Assembly (NCBI GenBank): GCA_025200525.1
Contig: CM045762.1
Location: 125,679,752-125,743,751 of the forward strand
Length of the DNA stretch: 64,000 bases
Direction of reading: 5' to 3'
Source: Camellia lanceoleosa
Taxonomy: Eukaryota > Streptophyta > Magnoliopsida > Ericales > Theaceae
Every line of letters starts with the position of its first letter. Within the stretch, counting starts at the first letter, position 1. The translations under genes were made by a program, and so were the position numbers. A model generated the notes under the pieces. That model did not search any database and was not told the DNA's origin. It was given only the letters and a program-made list of their open reading frames with translations. Below, piece by piece: positions 12,222 through 23,309 of this stretch.

Positions 12222-12677
12222 TGTAAACACCACATTTTGACCGCCCTTAAGACTTGGGCCCTTCATTCCGAATACTCGATGATGAAATGTTATACTGTGT
12301 AATATTTCGAGTCTTTAGCAAAGGAATTCAGTTTTGAGCTTCAAACTCAAACCTTGCATTCCATTTGGACCAAAACCTATTTTTCTAGCCTGATCACTTA
12401 AAAGGCAACAAGATCAAAAAATGGCCAGCAGGCCACATTATTTGGGCCGGTTGTACATCATCTTGGTCGGCCAGCCATGTTCAGCGTAGAAGATATTTCT
12501 CTAGCAGCAAGCTGCTCCCATACACGAGATTTAGCCACCTATCTATTTTTGAAGATATTTTCATTGGAAGGCAGTTGATAATCTATGAATAGGCCATCTC
12601 CCTTCAGAATTTGGGGTTAGAGAATTGTTTTACAAGCTTAAAAGATTGATTCAAATAAACTCTCCACCCTCTTGAAC
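12222..12677 (+). mobile_element. Tat-lineage LTR A, truncated
   Basis: The first ~455 bp match the starts of LTRs B and C (theme 'ccattttgaccgcccttaag', then 'gatgatgaaatgttat'). Homology stops abruptly after 'ctccaccctcttgaa' at about 12677. Most of the LTR and the primer site are deleted, and gag starts only about 75 bp later. Confidence 0.7.
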
Positions 12678-12752
12678 TAGTTTCACTATTTCGACATTCA
12701 CCCGTTAGATCACCTCTACTCAGTTCATCCCGGGCACAATCATCTACTCCTG

Positions 12753-13705
12753 TAATGGCCCAGACTCCGACAAATCTAAAGGATTTACTGATCTGTCTTC
12801 AGCAATCAGTAGATTCACTCCAACATGTTATGACCCGACAAACCAAGATCATTAATAGGTTGCAACAACAATAGCATTTCTGTTTCTCATACACTTGACA
12901 CTGCTACTCCTACGTTGGGTACTATTGCCAATCTTATGGCCTAGGATCTATTATCCGAAGGTGTTTCTATTATTCCAGTTCAAGCAAATCCAATCTCGGT
13001 CCACAGTTCTCTAGCTCTAGTTCATCAGACCGAGGCACCTTTTGAGTTCAAGTTCGACCCTACCCTGCTCAAAGTCAATAAACTTGAAAAGTTGTTCAAT
13101 AAGATATTGAAGACGAGTACACTAAATCCGCTGTTACTCTACTAGAGCGGTTCAAGATGCCTCATATTGATCGTTTTGATGGTTTTAGAGATTTGATAGT
13201 ATATTTGCGTCTCTTTTATAATATTCTGAAATAGATGGGTTTGACCAGAATCCAAAAGTTGTCACTGTTTGGAAGGACTATGTCCGGTATGGCTGCCATT
13301 TGGTATGCTAAACTAGAGGACTCCGTGAAACAGAGTTGGAAAAATTAGATGAATCCTTCGTTTTCCAGTACTTCTACAACTCGCAAATCGAGGTCACAAC
13401 TCGTGATCTTAAGGCAACACCTCAGGAACCAAATTAGGGTTTTTAAGAGTTTGTTACTAGATAAAGGGCAAAGACGGCTATGATGGCAAACAGGCCTCTA
13501 CAGAAAGAGCAAGTCCATATACAGGCTATTGCAGAAAATGATAGTCCTACCACTATTCAACTTTAAAGACCTTCTTGAAATTAAGGTTCAAATCGAGGAT
13601 TTCATCAGATAAGGGATCATTATGGAAGGTAATGAGCCTATGAGAAAGAATGTTGTTCGTAGTTCCAATGCTACTCCTAGTGGTAGCACAGCTGCGAAAT
13701 GCTCA
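12753..13705 (+). pseudogene. Decayed Tat-type gag, capsid part
   Basis: The ATG at 12753 opens a short frame rich in Gln and Leu, a coiled-coil-like N-terminus ending at a TAG after about 40 codons. From about 13130, fragments in shifting frames spell a Ty3/gypsy Gag capsid pattern: 'FKMPHIDRFDG', then 'GMAAIWYAKLEDS' with the W-Y pair near 13295, then a TRxxL...Q segment near 13390. Several stops and frameshifts make it non-functional. A hAT MITE (13714-14162) splits it from the zinc-knuckle module downstream. Confidence 0.6.
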
Positions 13706-13713
13706 AAAGTAAA

Positions 13714-14162
13714 TAGGGCTCCAAATGAACCGAGCCGAGCCGAGCCAAGCCGAGATTTGTTGAGCTCAAGCTCGACTTGTTTACTTATCTTTATTAAACT
13801 CGAGCTCAGCTCGATAAGAAATTAGGCTCGAGCTCGGCTCGGCTCAGCTCGATTAATTTTTTTTAAATATTATTTATATTATTTAAATACAAATATTTAA
13901 ATAAAAAATATTATTTATATTATTTATTATATAAATAATGTATTTATATTATTATTTATATATTATTTAATACATAAATAATATGTTTATTATATAATTT
14001 AAATAAAGATAAACGAGCCAAGCTTGACGAGCTGAGCTTATGCGAGCTCGAGCTTGAGCTCGACTCGTTTACTAAACGAATCGAGCTGAGTCGAGCCTTT
14101 AACGAGTCGAGCCGAGCCGAGCTGAGCTTGTTCATGAACAACTCAGTTCATTTGCAGCCCTA
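13714..14162. mobile_element. hAT MITE with GAGCTCGAG-rich ends
   Basis: A 449-bp non-coding element. The left end TAGGGCTCCAAATGAACCGAG and reversed right end TAGGGCTGCAAATGAACTGAG match at 19 of 21 positions. The 8-bp TSD is aaagtaaa (13706-13713) and gaagtaaa (14163-14170), one mismatch. Subterminal regions are dense in gagctcgagctc and gagccgagcc motifs and the middle is nearly pure A/T, a known plant hAT MITE layout. It interrupts the Tat gag. Confidence 0.9.
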
Positions 14163-14170
14163 GAAGTAAA

Positions 14171-14564
14171 CACTGCCACCAGTCTCATCAAAAACCCTTT
14201 TGCTAAGTATAGCCTAAAACCAACCACTTCAACTCGGCCCTAAGCTCGAAATTTCAATCCTTTTTACATGGATCTCTCTCAAGCCTTGACAATTCTGCTA
14301 GAAAAAGGGCACCTAGAGCTCCTAAAACCCCGACCCCTCCCAAGTCCTCTTTCACCAAGACATAACCCCACTAAATACTGTGCTTATCATCAACAACATG
14401 GTCATGATACAAATCAATGCATTAGCCTCCATTATAAGATTCAGGATCTTATTGATGAAGAGTTCATAGCTCCACCAAAAAGACCTCATGCCACCACTAA
14501 CCCATTACCTCCACACCTTAACATAATCCATACATTGTCATCTACCTACAACCGTAGCATATAA
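14171..14564 (+). pseudogene. Tat-type gag zinc-knuckle module 1
   Basis: The frame from 14268 (98 residues) begins MDLSQALTILLEKGHL. At residues 37-53 it carries KYCAYHQQHGHDTNQC, a C-x2-H-x4-H-type knuckle followed by a helical segment 'IQDLIDEEFIAPP'. This is the atypical nucleic-acid-binding motif of Tat-lineage Gag, different from the CCHC of chromoviruses. A Pro-rich tail (TTNPLPPH) follows. The stop at 14562 truncates it. A second, more decayed copy of the module lies 1 kb downstream. Confidence 0.65.
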
Positions 14565-14594
14565 ATCACCCTGGCCCATTTACCCAAGCTTGAG

Positions 14595-15241
14595 GTGTTC
14601 ATTCCAGAAAGCACGAACTTGTGTATGATGGATGCACTTGAACCTCAATCATCTCAAACCCCAAAACTTGAACTCGATAATAGCCCAATTCCAATTCAAC
14701 CTACTCTAAAGAGCCCCAACCAATTTATCAAGACCAAGTCTGTTCAAATACAGTGCGGACACCAGTGGCTGAGCCCACTACTTCTGAGTTATTGAGCATG
14801 ATTGAAGATCTTCAGAGAACTGTGGCAAATCGAGCCTTTAGAATCTTGGCTCCATCATCAACCACATCACATGCCAAAAATTTCACATCAAAAAGCTCTC
14901 CAATCTTAGGGCGAGCTACAGTTGGAAAGGGCCAACCTGAAGCTATCTCAAGTCTGGGTGATAACATGTCAACAATGAATGGGCCTTGCCCCAATATAGC
15001 CACCCAATCCCTTGGCAAAGTTGAGGCAAATAGCCAAAACAAGGTTGGGGCAAGTATTAAGGCTTCAAAGCTCAAAGCGTTAAACAAGCAGCAAGTGTTT
15101 GCAGTTGTTGCAAAGACTATGGATGACACTTTTGTCGCTCAGGTTGGGGGCATTTTGAATAAGGGGATAAGCAATGAAAAGGGATGTCGTACCAAAAACA
15201 CCCCTTTCAGCTCTACTCTTACACCCGTAAGAGATCTTTAA
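14595..15241 (+). other. Tat internal region with unassigned frames
   Basis: Two overlapping frames (14595-14795, 66 aa; 14753-15241, 162 aa) lie between the two zinc-knuckle modules. The longer one is Ser/Thr/Lys-rich, with 'LNKQQVFAVVAKTMDDTFV' near its middle. I do not recognise it. From its position it is degraded retroelement Gag or linker sequence, not a host gene. The complementary 14812-15129 frame is a shadow. Confidence 0.35.
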
Positions 15242-15302
15242 ACCCAGTCAACACCTGCCGACCTCTCTGTCTATACTTCCAGGACTGGTAGCTGCACCTT
15301 TA

Positions 15303-15378
15303 ATCCCTTCACATGACCTTGTCTAAAGCTCTCCAACTCCTCATAGGACAAGGCCATCTCAAACTCGTTGACCCTCGG
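15303..15378 (+). pseudogene. Tat gag zinc-knuckle module 2, left part
   Basis: Encodes a second copy of the module start (theme 'SKALQLLIGQGHLKLVDPR'), homologous to 14268-14330. It is cut at 15378 by the minus-strand chromovirus. The reading continues on the far side of that insertion from 24790. Confidence 0.6.
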
Positions 15379-15904
15379 TGTCACGACACAAACCCGCCCC
15401 TATGGGTTAAAGCCATAACCGGCCAGTAATCACGAGAATACCTACGGCCTCAAACCAAATAAAACAAAACTCATCAGAGTAAAGGGGCCAAACGGAAGCA
15501 ATTTAAAACTTTGTCCATAGAGTTGTGCTTATGTGCACACCATAACATTCCAAACATTTATATGTTAATAACTCACATCAAAATGTGTACTAACACAAAA
15601 CACTGTACATATAGGATCATACAAGTTTAAGTCAGTTGAACCAAAGACTTATATACAAAAGTCGTCCAATGCTTTCGCCAACATAACAAAACTATGAACA
15701 AAGGATGAAGGCGAAGACAGTCTTGTGCGTGAGATGTTTGGGCTGACTCCTCAAAACTTTGACTGTTTCCCACAATTTCACTAAGGTTGGTTCTGGACGT
15801 CCCTTGGCTCACCCACATGTACATAAATGAGCGTGAGCGAAAGCCCAGTGAACAATATCAAATAAAGGAGATACATAAGCAATCTGTGAAATAGTTACAG
15901 CAGA

Positions 15905-16046
15905 CGGCCTCTGACCCAATCACTTGTATCAATCGGCCTTCGGCCCAATCATTTATGTCAATCGGCCTTCGGCCCAATCATTCATGTCAATCGGCCTTTG
16001 GCCCAATCATTCATGTCAATCGTTTGGCCCAATCATTCATGTCAAT
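15905..16046 (-). repeat. 29-bp minisatellite in LTR, five copies
   Basis: Units of the type CGGCCTTCGGCCCAATCATT... (29 bp) repeat about five times. The last is shortened and the first is diverged. The sister LTR has four copies (22933-23048). Confidence 0.85.
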
Positions 16047-16379
16047 CATTGTCCCCCATTCAAACTAATGAACTTACATAATTTACATAGGAGTAAACAA
16101 TTGGACAATAACATATTTCAAATATCTTGTTAAGATATTACTCACACTGATCGGCTTGTGGATTTGCCCTGGAGTTTGACCCAACATATCATATAACACA
16201 TAACACATGTGGATCACAAATAATTCAATCTGTTCTTTAATTCACATATTCCTCTTTAGGCTTCATTCTTATCTCTTTAATTCAGTTACAATGCTCAATG
16301 TATGCCTAAGAGTGCTTAGAAGTAAAAGGGAACGGAAAACGAAACACAGAATGCATTTTCAAAATTTCATAAAACAGGG

Positions 16380-16612
16380 TCCCCGCTCGAGCGGACCCTT
16401 GAGGCCTGCAAAAGTACTGGTTATGCGAAAATTACGCTCGAGCGTTAATTTTGGTGCTCGAGCGGAAGGCCTCACTACATGGCTCCTTGCTCGAGCATGA
16501 GTTTTCCCGCTTGAGTGGACTTCATGTCTGCAAAAATATGCTGGGAGCTCGCATTTTATGCTCAAGCGGCGGATTCCCCACTCGAGCGGCGGATTCCCCA
16601 CTCGAGCGGACA
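16380..16612 (-). repeat. CTCGAG modules in chromovirus 3' LTR
   Basis: About eight GCTCGAGCGG-type motifs, including a duplicated 'ggcggattccccactcgagc' unit (16567-16607). Interspersed is 'ggcctgcaaaagtactgg', which resembles the 'gcaggtctgcaaaa' stretch in the unrelated TA...CA solo LTR family. The 5' LTR has the same block at 23527-23738. Confidence 0.7.
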
Positions 16613-17662
16613 CCATGAATTCTAGGTTTTTCAGAATGTGTTCTTGAGCTCAAATCCGACCTTCCAAGGTTCAAAACCCAAAAATTTGGTTCCAAAACAT
16701 GCAAACACATTATATAATATGAGCATATAAGCAAGGTGAGGGCAATTGCTCAAAATCATGGTCCAATTCTTCCAAATTAATCCACATTTCTTTGTAAACT
16801 CAAGGCTCATACATTCAAACTTTACACAAGCTTCATATATTCCATAATCAAACATGCATGTCAATTTTTGACCTCATTTCCATTGCAAATAGCACCAATG
16901 ATGCCCATAAACATGAAAATCAACAAAACCATGCTTGCATGTATACTTCAATGCTCAATTCTTCACAATTCACACATTACATGCTAGATTATGCAATTTC
17001 ATAGCAATTATATACATGCATGCATACATTGACCTTCAATTCAACATAATCAACTCAATTCCACTTCAATCCTTACTCTTGATCATTAATCAACTTTGAA
17101 TATACAAAATTACACATTAAACTCATGGATTCACTTACCTAGAGGCTCAATTCTTCCAATCTATAGCAAATTCTTGAGTAATCTTCCAAAATCTCCAAGT
17201 TTCTTGACCAAACCTTCAATCTCCTACACACTTTCTCTCTCTAACCGACCCTCTCTTCTCTTATTAGAGTTTATAATCAACCAAGTTGATTAAAAAGAGA
17301 GCTTGAGTGTATATGGCCTTATGTATAAGTCCACTAACCAATATAACCAATATTTAAATAATTTTGAGCACTATGCCAACATTTGAATCTAATTAATTTG
17401 ATCCAAATTAGTTTTCAATTAAATTTCACCATAGGCTCTAAAAATTGCGCTAATCACAATAACGCAATCAATTTCGGGTTCTGTGGCTGATAAGGCCTTC
17501 AATTTAATTTCCAAAGCAGATAATCAAACAGATATTCCTACGGTGAACAGATAGAAATTCAAAACCACATATTTTCACAAAATGGCACAAAAAGTCATAT
17601 TAAACACATAATCATACTCATATTAAGGACCAATTAACATATTAAGGAACAAGGATATCACA

Positions 17663-17679
17663 GTCTTCCCCCCCTTTAG
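17663..17679 (-). other. Polypurine tract
   Basis: On the minus strand this reads CTAAAGGGGGGGAAGAC and sits directly against the 3' LTR start (TGTGATATCC). That is the expected plus-strand primer position for reverse transcription. Confidence 0.85.
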
Positions 17680-17703
17680 GAAGTTTGGTCCTCCAAACTT
17701 GTT

Positions 17704-18381
17704 TTACCTTCGTCGGGAAACAAATGTGGATAGCGTAGTCACATTTCTTCCTCTTTTTCCCATGTAGCATCCGTCCCATAATGTTCCTTCCATTTCGCTT
17801 CTTAATTGTTTCACTTGCCGATCAACAATTCGTTCTAACCATTTGGTGTATTTCATATTTTCATCAATAGCTACCCGGTGATAATCAATCACATGAAACG
17901 AGTCTAGGAGGTAACCCCTCAACATCGACACATGAAAAACGTTATGGATTTGTTTGAATCCCGGTGGCAAAGCAACTCTATAGGCAACTAGGCCAAGCCT
18001 TTCCAAAATCTGAAACGGCCAAATGTAACGGGGCGACAACTTGCCCTTCTTTCCAAACCTGACTTGGCTTTTCATTGGGGACACACGGATGAACACGTGG
18101 TCACCGACCTCATACTCAAGAGGTCTTCTTCGAACGTCTGCATAGTTCTTTTGTTGGTCTTGAGCTGTCTTGAGCCTTTGTCGAATAGTTTTGATTTTCT
18201 CAGAAGTATCTTGCACAATTTTAGGCCCAAGCAAAGCTCTATCCCTGACCTCTGTCCAACAATTTGGTGATCTACATCTTCTACCATACAAAGCCTCGTA
18301 TGGTGCCATACCGATGCTGGAGTGGAATCTGTTATTATAAGCAAATTTCACAAGTGGCAAATAGTCTTCCCAACTCCCTTA
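17704..18381 (-). pseudogene. Integrase C-terminus and chromodomain remnant
   Basis: This 218-residue frame continues the integrase frame after a TAA at 18379-18381. It carries the conserved core 'MAPYEALYGRRCRSP' (residues 18-32), then the GPF-like region 'LSPRYIWPFQILERLG' (about 88-103) and 'HNVFHVSMLRGYL' (about 124-136). The tail 'IVDRQVKQLRS' is the start of a truncated chromodomain, which in this lineage targets integration to heterochromatin. After about 17800 the frame is off by one. The adjacent frame keeps the remaining W/E-rich tail (TDATWEKEEEM) and then meets a TGA. This is the only frameshift I could find in the element. Confidence 0.85.
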
Positions 18382-19206
18382 AAAATCCAAAGCACACATC
18401 CGAAGCATATCTTCCAAAGTCTGTATTGTTCGTTCTGATTGTCCATCTGTCTGTGGGTGGAATGCAGTACTGAACCTTAGTTTCGTCTCCATAGCTTCCT
18501 GCAAACTCTTCCACAATCTAGATACAAATTTCGGATCTCTATCCGACACAATAGATACCGGAACTCCGTGTAAACGGACGATCTTATCAACATAAATAGT
18601 AGCCAATCTATAAGCATTAAATGTAGTTTTGACAGGCAGAAAATGTGCAGATTTAGTCAGTTTATCAACTGCAACCCAAATAGAGTCCATACCTCGAGGA
18701 GTCCGCGGTAGGCCAACAACGAAATCCATAGTCACATGCTCCCACTTCCATTCAGGAATAGAGAGAGGTTGAAGTAGACCGCCTGGTTTCTGATGTTCAG
18801 CTTTAACTTGTTGACACTGAAGACATTTGGACAAGTATTCTGCAATCTCCTTCTTCATTTTAGGCCACCAATAGGTTTGTTTCAAATCCTGATACATTTT
18901 GTTATTGCCCGGATGCATAGCAAATACTGACTTGTGGGCTTCATCTAAAACCCTCTTCTTCAGTTCCGGTACATCTGGGACACACATTCGGTTTCGGAAC
19001 TTTAATATTTCATTTCCAATACTAAACTCTGCCTTCGTACTTGTCTCAAATTCATCAGTCACTTTCTTTAGGAATTCATCCTCTTTCTGTTTCTGTTTGA
19101 TTTCCTCAATGATTACCGATTCAGCTGAAATAGCGGCTATCAATCTGCCCGGTTCACACAATACCACTTCAATTTTAGACTTCTCAAAATCTTGCAAGAT
19201 CTCTTT
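18382..19206 (-). pseudogene. Integrase, core intact between stops
   Basis: A 272-residue open segment between the TAG at 19207 and the TAA at 18379. It has the zinc-binding HHCC (H88, H95, C125, C128) and the DDE catalytic triad D158, D219, E255 with 60- and 35-residue spacing, exactly as in Ty3/gypsy integrase. Context motifs include MDFVVGLPRT and FHPQTDGQSERT. All catalytic residues are present, yet flanking stops prevent a full polyprotein. Integrase would insert element cDNA into the chromosome. Confidence 0.9.
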
Positions 19207-19968
19207 CTACTCGGTAAGCAAACAAGCCATACTCCCTATTGATTTTCTGCTCAAGGCATCAGTAACTGTATTGGCTTTCCCAGGATGGTACTGAATCTCA
19301 AGATCATAGTCTTTTATCAGTTCAAGCCATCTCCTCTGCATATATTCAAATTTCTGTATAAAGAAGTATTTCAGGCTCTTGTGATCTGTGTAGACTTCAC
19401 ACCTTGCCCCATACAAATAATCCCGCCAGATTTTCAAAGTAAAGACAACTGCGGCCAATTCTAGATCATGTGTTGGGTAATTTTTCTCATGTGGCCTCAA
19501 CTACCAAGAGGCGTAAGCGATAACCCTTCCGTTCTGCATTAACACACAACCCAAACCTTTATGAGATGCATCACTGAAAATTACAAAATTTTCCATACCT
19601 GATGGTAGTGTCAAAATCGATGCAGTGGTCAATCTTGTTTTCAATTCATGAAAGGCTGATTCTCTTTCATCGTTCCACTCAAAAGGTTGCCCCTTGCGTG
19701 TCAGTTGGGTAAGAGGCACAACTATTTTCGAAAAATCTTTCACAAACCTCCTGTAATACCCAGCTAAACCCATAAAACTGTAGACTTCTGTTATATTGGT
19801 CGGTGTAGGCCAATTCACAATTGCTTCTATTTTCTGTAGGTCCACTGAAATCCCTTCCTTGTTGATCACATGCCCTAAGAAAACAACTTCATTCAACCAA
19901 AACTCACATTTCTTTAGTTTAGCAAACAATTTCCTTTCCCTAAGTATTTGCAGGACAGTTCTCAAATG
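19207..19968 (-). pseudogene. RNase H and RT thumb segment
   Basis: Two open segments (19504-19965 and 19210-19500) in one frame, separated by the TAG at 19501-19503. The first carries the RT connection, '[14 protein letters not shown]' and '[17 protein letters not shown]', then 'SDASHKGLG' with the first RNase H Asp. The second has '[10 protein letters not shown]' (Glu) and '[11 protein letters not shown]' (Asp), then '[15 protein letters not shown]'. RNase H degrades the RNA template during reverse transcription. Acidic residues are intact. A stop right after the first Asp block and another at 19207 break the protein. Confidence 0.9.
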
Positions 19969-20670
19969 CTATTCATGTTCAAGTCTATCTTTAGAGTATA
20001 TCAAAATGTCATCAATAAAAACCACAACAAATTCGTCAAGGTAGGTTTTAAAAATTCGGTTCATTAGGTCCATAAATGCTGCCGGAGCATTAGTTACTCC
20101 AAATGGCATAACAAGAAACTCAAAATCTCCATACCTCGTTCTGAATGTGGTTTTCTCAACATCTTCCGCCTTTACCTTCAATTGATGATACCCGAATCTC
20201 AAATCAATCTTGGAAAACACTTGTGATCCTTACAACTGGTCAAATAAGTCATCAATACAGGGTAGGGGATATTTGTTCTTTATTGTTACCTTGTTCAATT
20301 CCCGATAATCGATACACAGGCATAAGGTTCCATCATTCTTTTTCACAAACAATACTGGTGCACCCCAAGGTGAAGTTCTAGGTCGAATAAACCCCTTGTC
20401 AAGCAGGTCTTGCAACTGTTCTTTCAATTCTTTCATTTCTGTAGTAGCCATTCTGTAGGGAGTTTTAGAAATGGGCTGGGTGCCTGGCACAGTTTCAATA
20501 GTGAATTCTATCTCCCTGTCCACCAATTCCCTAGGTAGTTCATTTGGAAACACATCTGGAAATTCTCTAACAATAGGGATATCATTCAATTCAGCATTTA
20601 TAGATTGTTCAGACAACACATAGCACAAATAACCCTGACACCCTTTCCTGATCAATTTACATGCTTTCAT
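19969..20670 (-). pseudogene. Reverse transcriptase, palm and fingers
   Basis: Ty3/gypsy RT in two open segments split by the TAA at 20230-20232. Fingers: '[18 protein letters not shown]' and '[17 protein letters not shown]', then '[19 protein letters not shown]'. Palm (segment 20220-19972): D6 of '[13 protein letters not shown]', '[12 protein letters not shown]', and the metal-binding FIDD at residues 68-71. A Cys stands before CIDYRELN and a Phe stands in [10 protein letters not shown], both unusual and each explicable by one C-to-T change. The stop at 19969 ends the segment. Confidence 0.92.
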
Positions 20671-21318
20671 TGCAGATATCAAATAAGATGGAGGCACTAC
20701 CCCGTTACCCACAAACATAATTTCTTCTTGTTCTGGTGGTCTAAACACAACCCGTTTTGTCACACAGTCAATGGTGGCATAATATTTAGTTAACCAATCC
20801 ATGCCCAGAATTATGTCAAAGTGCCTAAAGTTCAAGGGTAACAAGTCCACATATAGAATGGCATTTCCAATTTGCATGTCACAAAAATGATAGACAGATT
20901 CACACAATATAGATTCCCCAGATGGAGCAGACACACATAGTAGATATGGCAATAATTCTAGAGGTCTACTCAGTCTAGATGCAAATGCACATGTAACAAA
21001 TGAGTGTGTAGATCCAGAGTCAATTAACACAAAGGCATCCTGATTACATATAGAAATGGTACCTGAGACAACTGCGTTGGCATTCCGGGTATCGCTCGGA
21101 ACAAGCGCAAAAACTCTCCCTTGTCTTACGGTATCTCCAGCGGGAGTAGATCTCGTAGCATTTCCTAGTTTTGGGACTGATGCTGTCGAGCTAGCAGCAA
21201 ATTTTCCGCTGTTCTGTTTGTAATCTCTAGCCATATGCCCCTGTTTACCACAATTAAAACAAGCCCCTGACACACGGTAACAAACCCCACGATGCCTGTT
21301 ACTACAAATAGTACACAA
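20671..21318 (-). pseudogene. CCHC nucleocapsid and aspartic protease segment
   Basis: The first part of a 362-residue open segment (20230-21318). Residues 2-13 contain a C-x2-C...C cluster and residues 20-33 a zinc knuckle [14 protein letters not shown], in which the last Cys position is Tyr, so zinc binding is probably lost. The protease active site is [10 protein letters not shown] with D100-S-G; 'IILGMDWL' follows, the flap/C-terminal motif of pepsin-like retroelement proteases. The protease would cut the Gag-Pol polyprotein. The segment runs directly into RT, as usual for chromoviruses with one fused Gag-Pol frame. Confidence 0.88.
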
Positions 21319-22149
21319 TAGGGTTGTATCTCGGGAAGAATTAGAAGTATTCGAGGAGCCCGTATTTTGCTTCTTTGAAAACTTCTTCTTTGAAAAGAAG
21401 CCCTGCCTTTTACTACCCTTCCAGTCAGTTATCGGTTTAGTTTGTCTAGCTATATTAGCTTATGATATTATGGCCCTGTCTAGTACCCCAATGTAGGTTT
21501 CCAATTTTAAGACATTCACCCTCTCTAGAATGTCACTTCGAAGCCCGCCTTCAAAATGTCTTGCCTTCTTATGGTCTGTATCAATCACGTGTGGCGCAAA
21601 CCTGGCCAATTCGGTGAATTTGGCCTCATACTCGGCTACAGTCATACTGTCTTGTTTCAACTCCATGAATTCTGCCACCTTCCTATCCCAGACACACTGC
21701 GGGAAGTACTTGTCGTAGAAGATTTCCAGAAATTTTGCCTAATCAGCATCTTTGTAATTCTTACGCATTAACATCCACCATCTTCTTGCTTCGTCTTCTA
21801 GCATAAAGGTGGCTAGAAGCACTTTCTGTGTCTCCGAACACGGGAATACTTCAAACAGCTTTTTAAATCTGAGGACCCAAGCTTCAGCTTTCAAAGGATC
21901 TAATACACCATGGAACTGTGGAGGTTTCATTTTCTTGAACTCTTTGGTGAGAGCTATGGTTTGGTCATCATTCTGATTATCTGGCACATGAGGTGCCGGA
22001 GATGGAAGTGGAGGATGTGGCTGCTGCCACTGTTGTTGCCATTCCTGTTATTGCCTCAATGTCTTTGTCATTTCCTAAATCAGTCTTTCCATTCTATCCA
22101 GTCTGGCAGTAGAAGATTCCTCTATCTCATCACCTTTTGTTCTCACCAT
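21319..22149 (-). pseudogene. Chromovirus gag, capsid
   Basis: The ATG at 22147-22149 starts the frame that continues, without a shift, to 17704. The N-terminus is an acidic helix (DEIEESSTARLDRMERL) followed by a Gln/Trp/Pro-rich stretch. Capsid: 'FKKMKPPQFHGVLDPLKAE', 'VLLATFMLEDEARRWW', 'YFPQCVWDRKVAEF', 'FTELARFAPHVID'. In-frame stops are at 22075-22077, 22048-22050, 21739-21741 and 21460-21462. A basic Lys-rich linker (21420-21330) leads to the zinc knuckle. The related gag at 60199 shares the capsid pattern. Confidence 0.88.
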
Positions 22150-22391
22150 CTGATTAAACTTGCATTATACTTTATACAAAAGATACATAGGTATGCATAC
22201 AGTAAAGAGCACACATAATCAAATAATTTGAAATGCAGGTAGTTCACAAACTTATAACACATAGTTGTTCACATTTGATAGTTAAGCGTATTCTTGATGC
22301 TTTCAGATTCATACTTATCACATGAATGCATCCTAGATCTTTTCTAGACGCTTATTGCTCTTTTGGACAAGTAGGTGAGTTATTAACTTGT

Positions 22392-22403
22392 GCTCTGATA
22401 CCA
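22392..22403 (-). other. Primer binding site, tRNA-iMet
   Basis: On the minus strand TGGTATCAGAGC, an exact match to the plant initiator-methionine primer site, three bases inside the 5' LTR end (spacer GAG). Confidence 0.95.
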
Positions 22404-22932
22404 CTCTGTCACGACCCGAACTCGCCCCTATGGGTTAAGGCCATAACCGGCCAGTAATCACGAGATTACCTATGGCCTCAAACCAAATAAAACAAAACTC
22501 ATCAGAGTAAAGGGGCTAAACGGAAGCAATTTAAAACTTTGTCCATAGAGCTGTGCTTATGTGCACACCATAACATTCCAAACATTTATATGTTAATAAC
22601 TCACATCAAAATATGTACTAACACAAAACACTGTACATATAGGATCATACAAGTTTAAGTCAGTCGAATCCAAGACTTATATACAAAAGTGGTCCAATGC
22701 TTTTGCCAACATAACAAAACTATGAACAAAGGATGAAGGCGAAGACAGTCTCATGCGTGAGACGTTTGGGCTGACTCCTCAAAACTTTGACTGTTTCCCA
22801 CAATTTCACTGAGGCTGGTTCTGGACGTCCCTTGGCTCACCTACATGTACATGAATGAGGGTGAACGAAAGCCTAGTGAATAATATCAAATAAATGAGAT
22901 ACATAAGCAATCTGTGAAACAGTTACAGCAGA

Positions 22933-23048
22933 CGGCCTCTGGCCCAATCACTTGTATCAATCGGCCTTCGGCCCAATCATTTATGTCAATCGGCCTTTGG
23001 CCCAATCATTCATGTCAATCGGCCTTTGACCCAATCATTCATGTCAAT
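22933..23048 (-). repeat. 29-bp minisatellite in LTR, four copies
   Basis: The same unit as 15905-16046, with one copy fewer than the sister LTR. Confidence 0.85.
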
Positions 23049-23309
23049 CGTTATCCCCCATTCAAACTAATGAACTTACATAATTTACATAGGAGTAAAC
23101 AATTGGACAACAACATATTTCAAATATCTTGTTAAGATATTACCCACAGTGATCGGCTTGTGGATTTGCCCTAGAGCTTGACCCTATATATCACATAACA
23201 CATAACACATATGGGTCACAAATAATTCAATCTGTTCTTTAATTCACATATTCCTCTTTAGGCTTCATTCTTATCTCTTTAATTCAATTACAATGCTCAA
23301 TGTATGCCT

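Larger units (their letters stand above)
15379..17662 (-). mobile_element. 3' LTR of nested chromovirus
   Basis: 2,284 bp. Matches the 5' LTR except for small indels, a difference in 29-bp repeat number (15905-16046), and the absence of the 140-bp insertion found at 23310-23449. It holds CTCGAG modules at 16380-16612 and, read on the minus strand, a GA-rich leader at about 17290-17225. Confidence 0.95.

Noticed and set aside
15905..16046. CRISPR-like direct repeats
   Set aside because: Head-to-tail 29-bp units without spacers, inside a plant LTR; a minisatellite.
18899..19294. 131-residue plus-strand frame
   Set aside because: Antisense shadow of integrase, which has clear motifs on the minus strand.
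22390..22406. Possible tRNA-Met gene fragment
   Set aside because: Only the 12-base primer complement next to an LTR; no cloverleaf.
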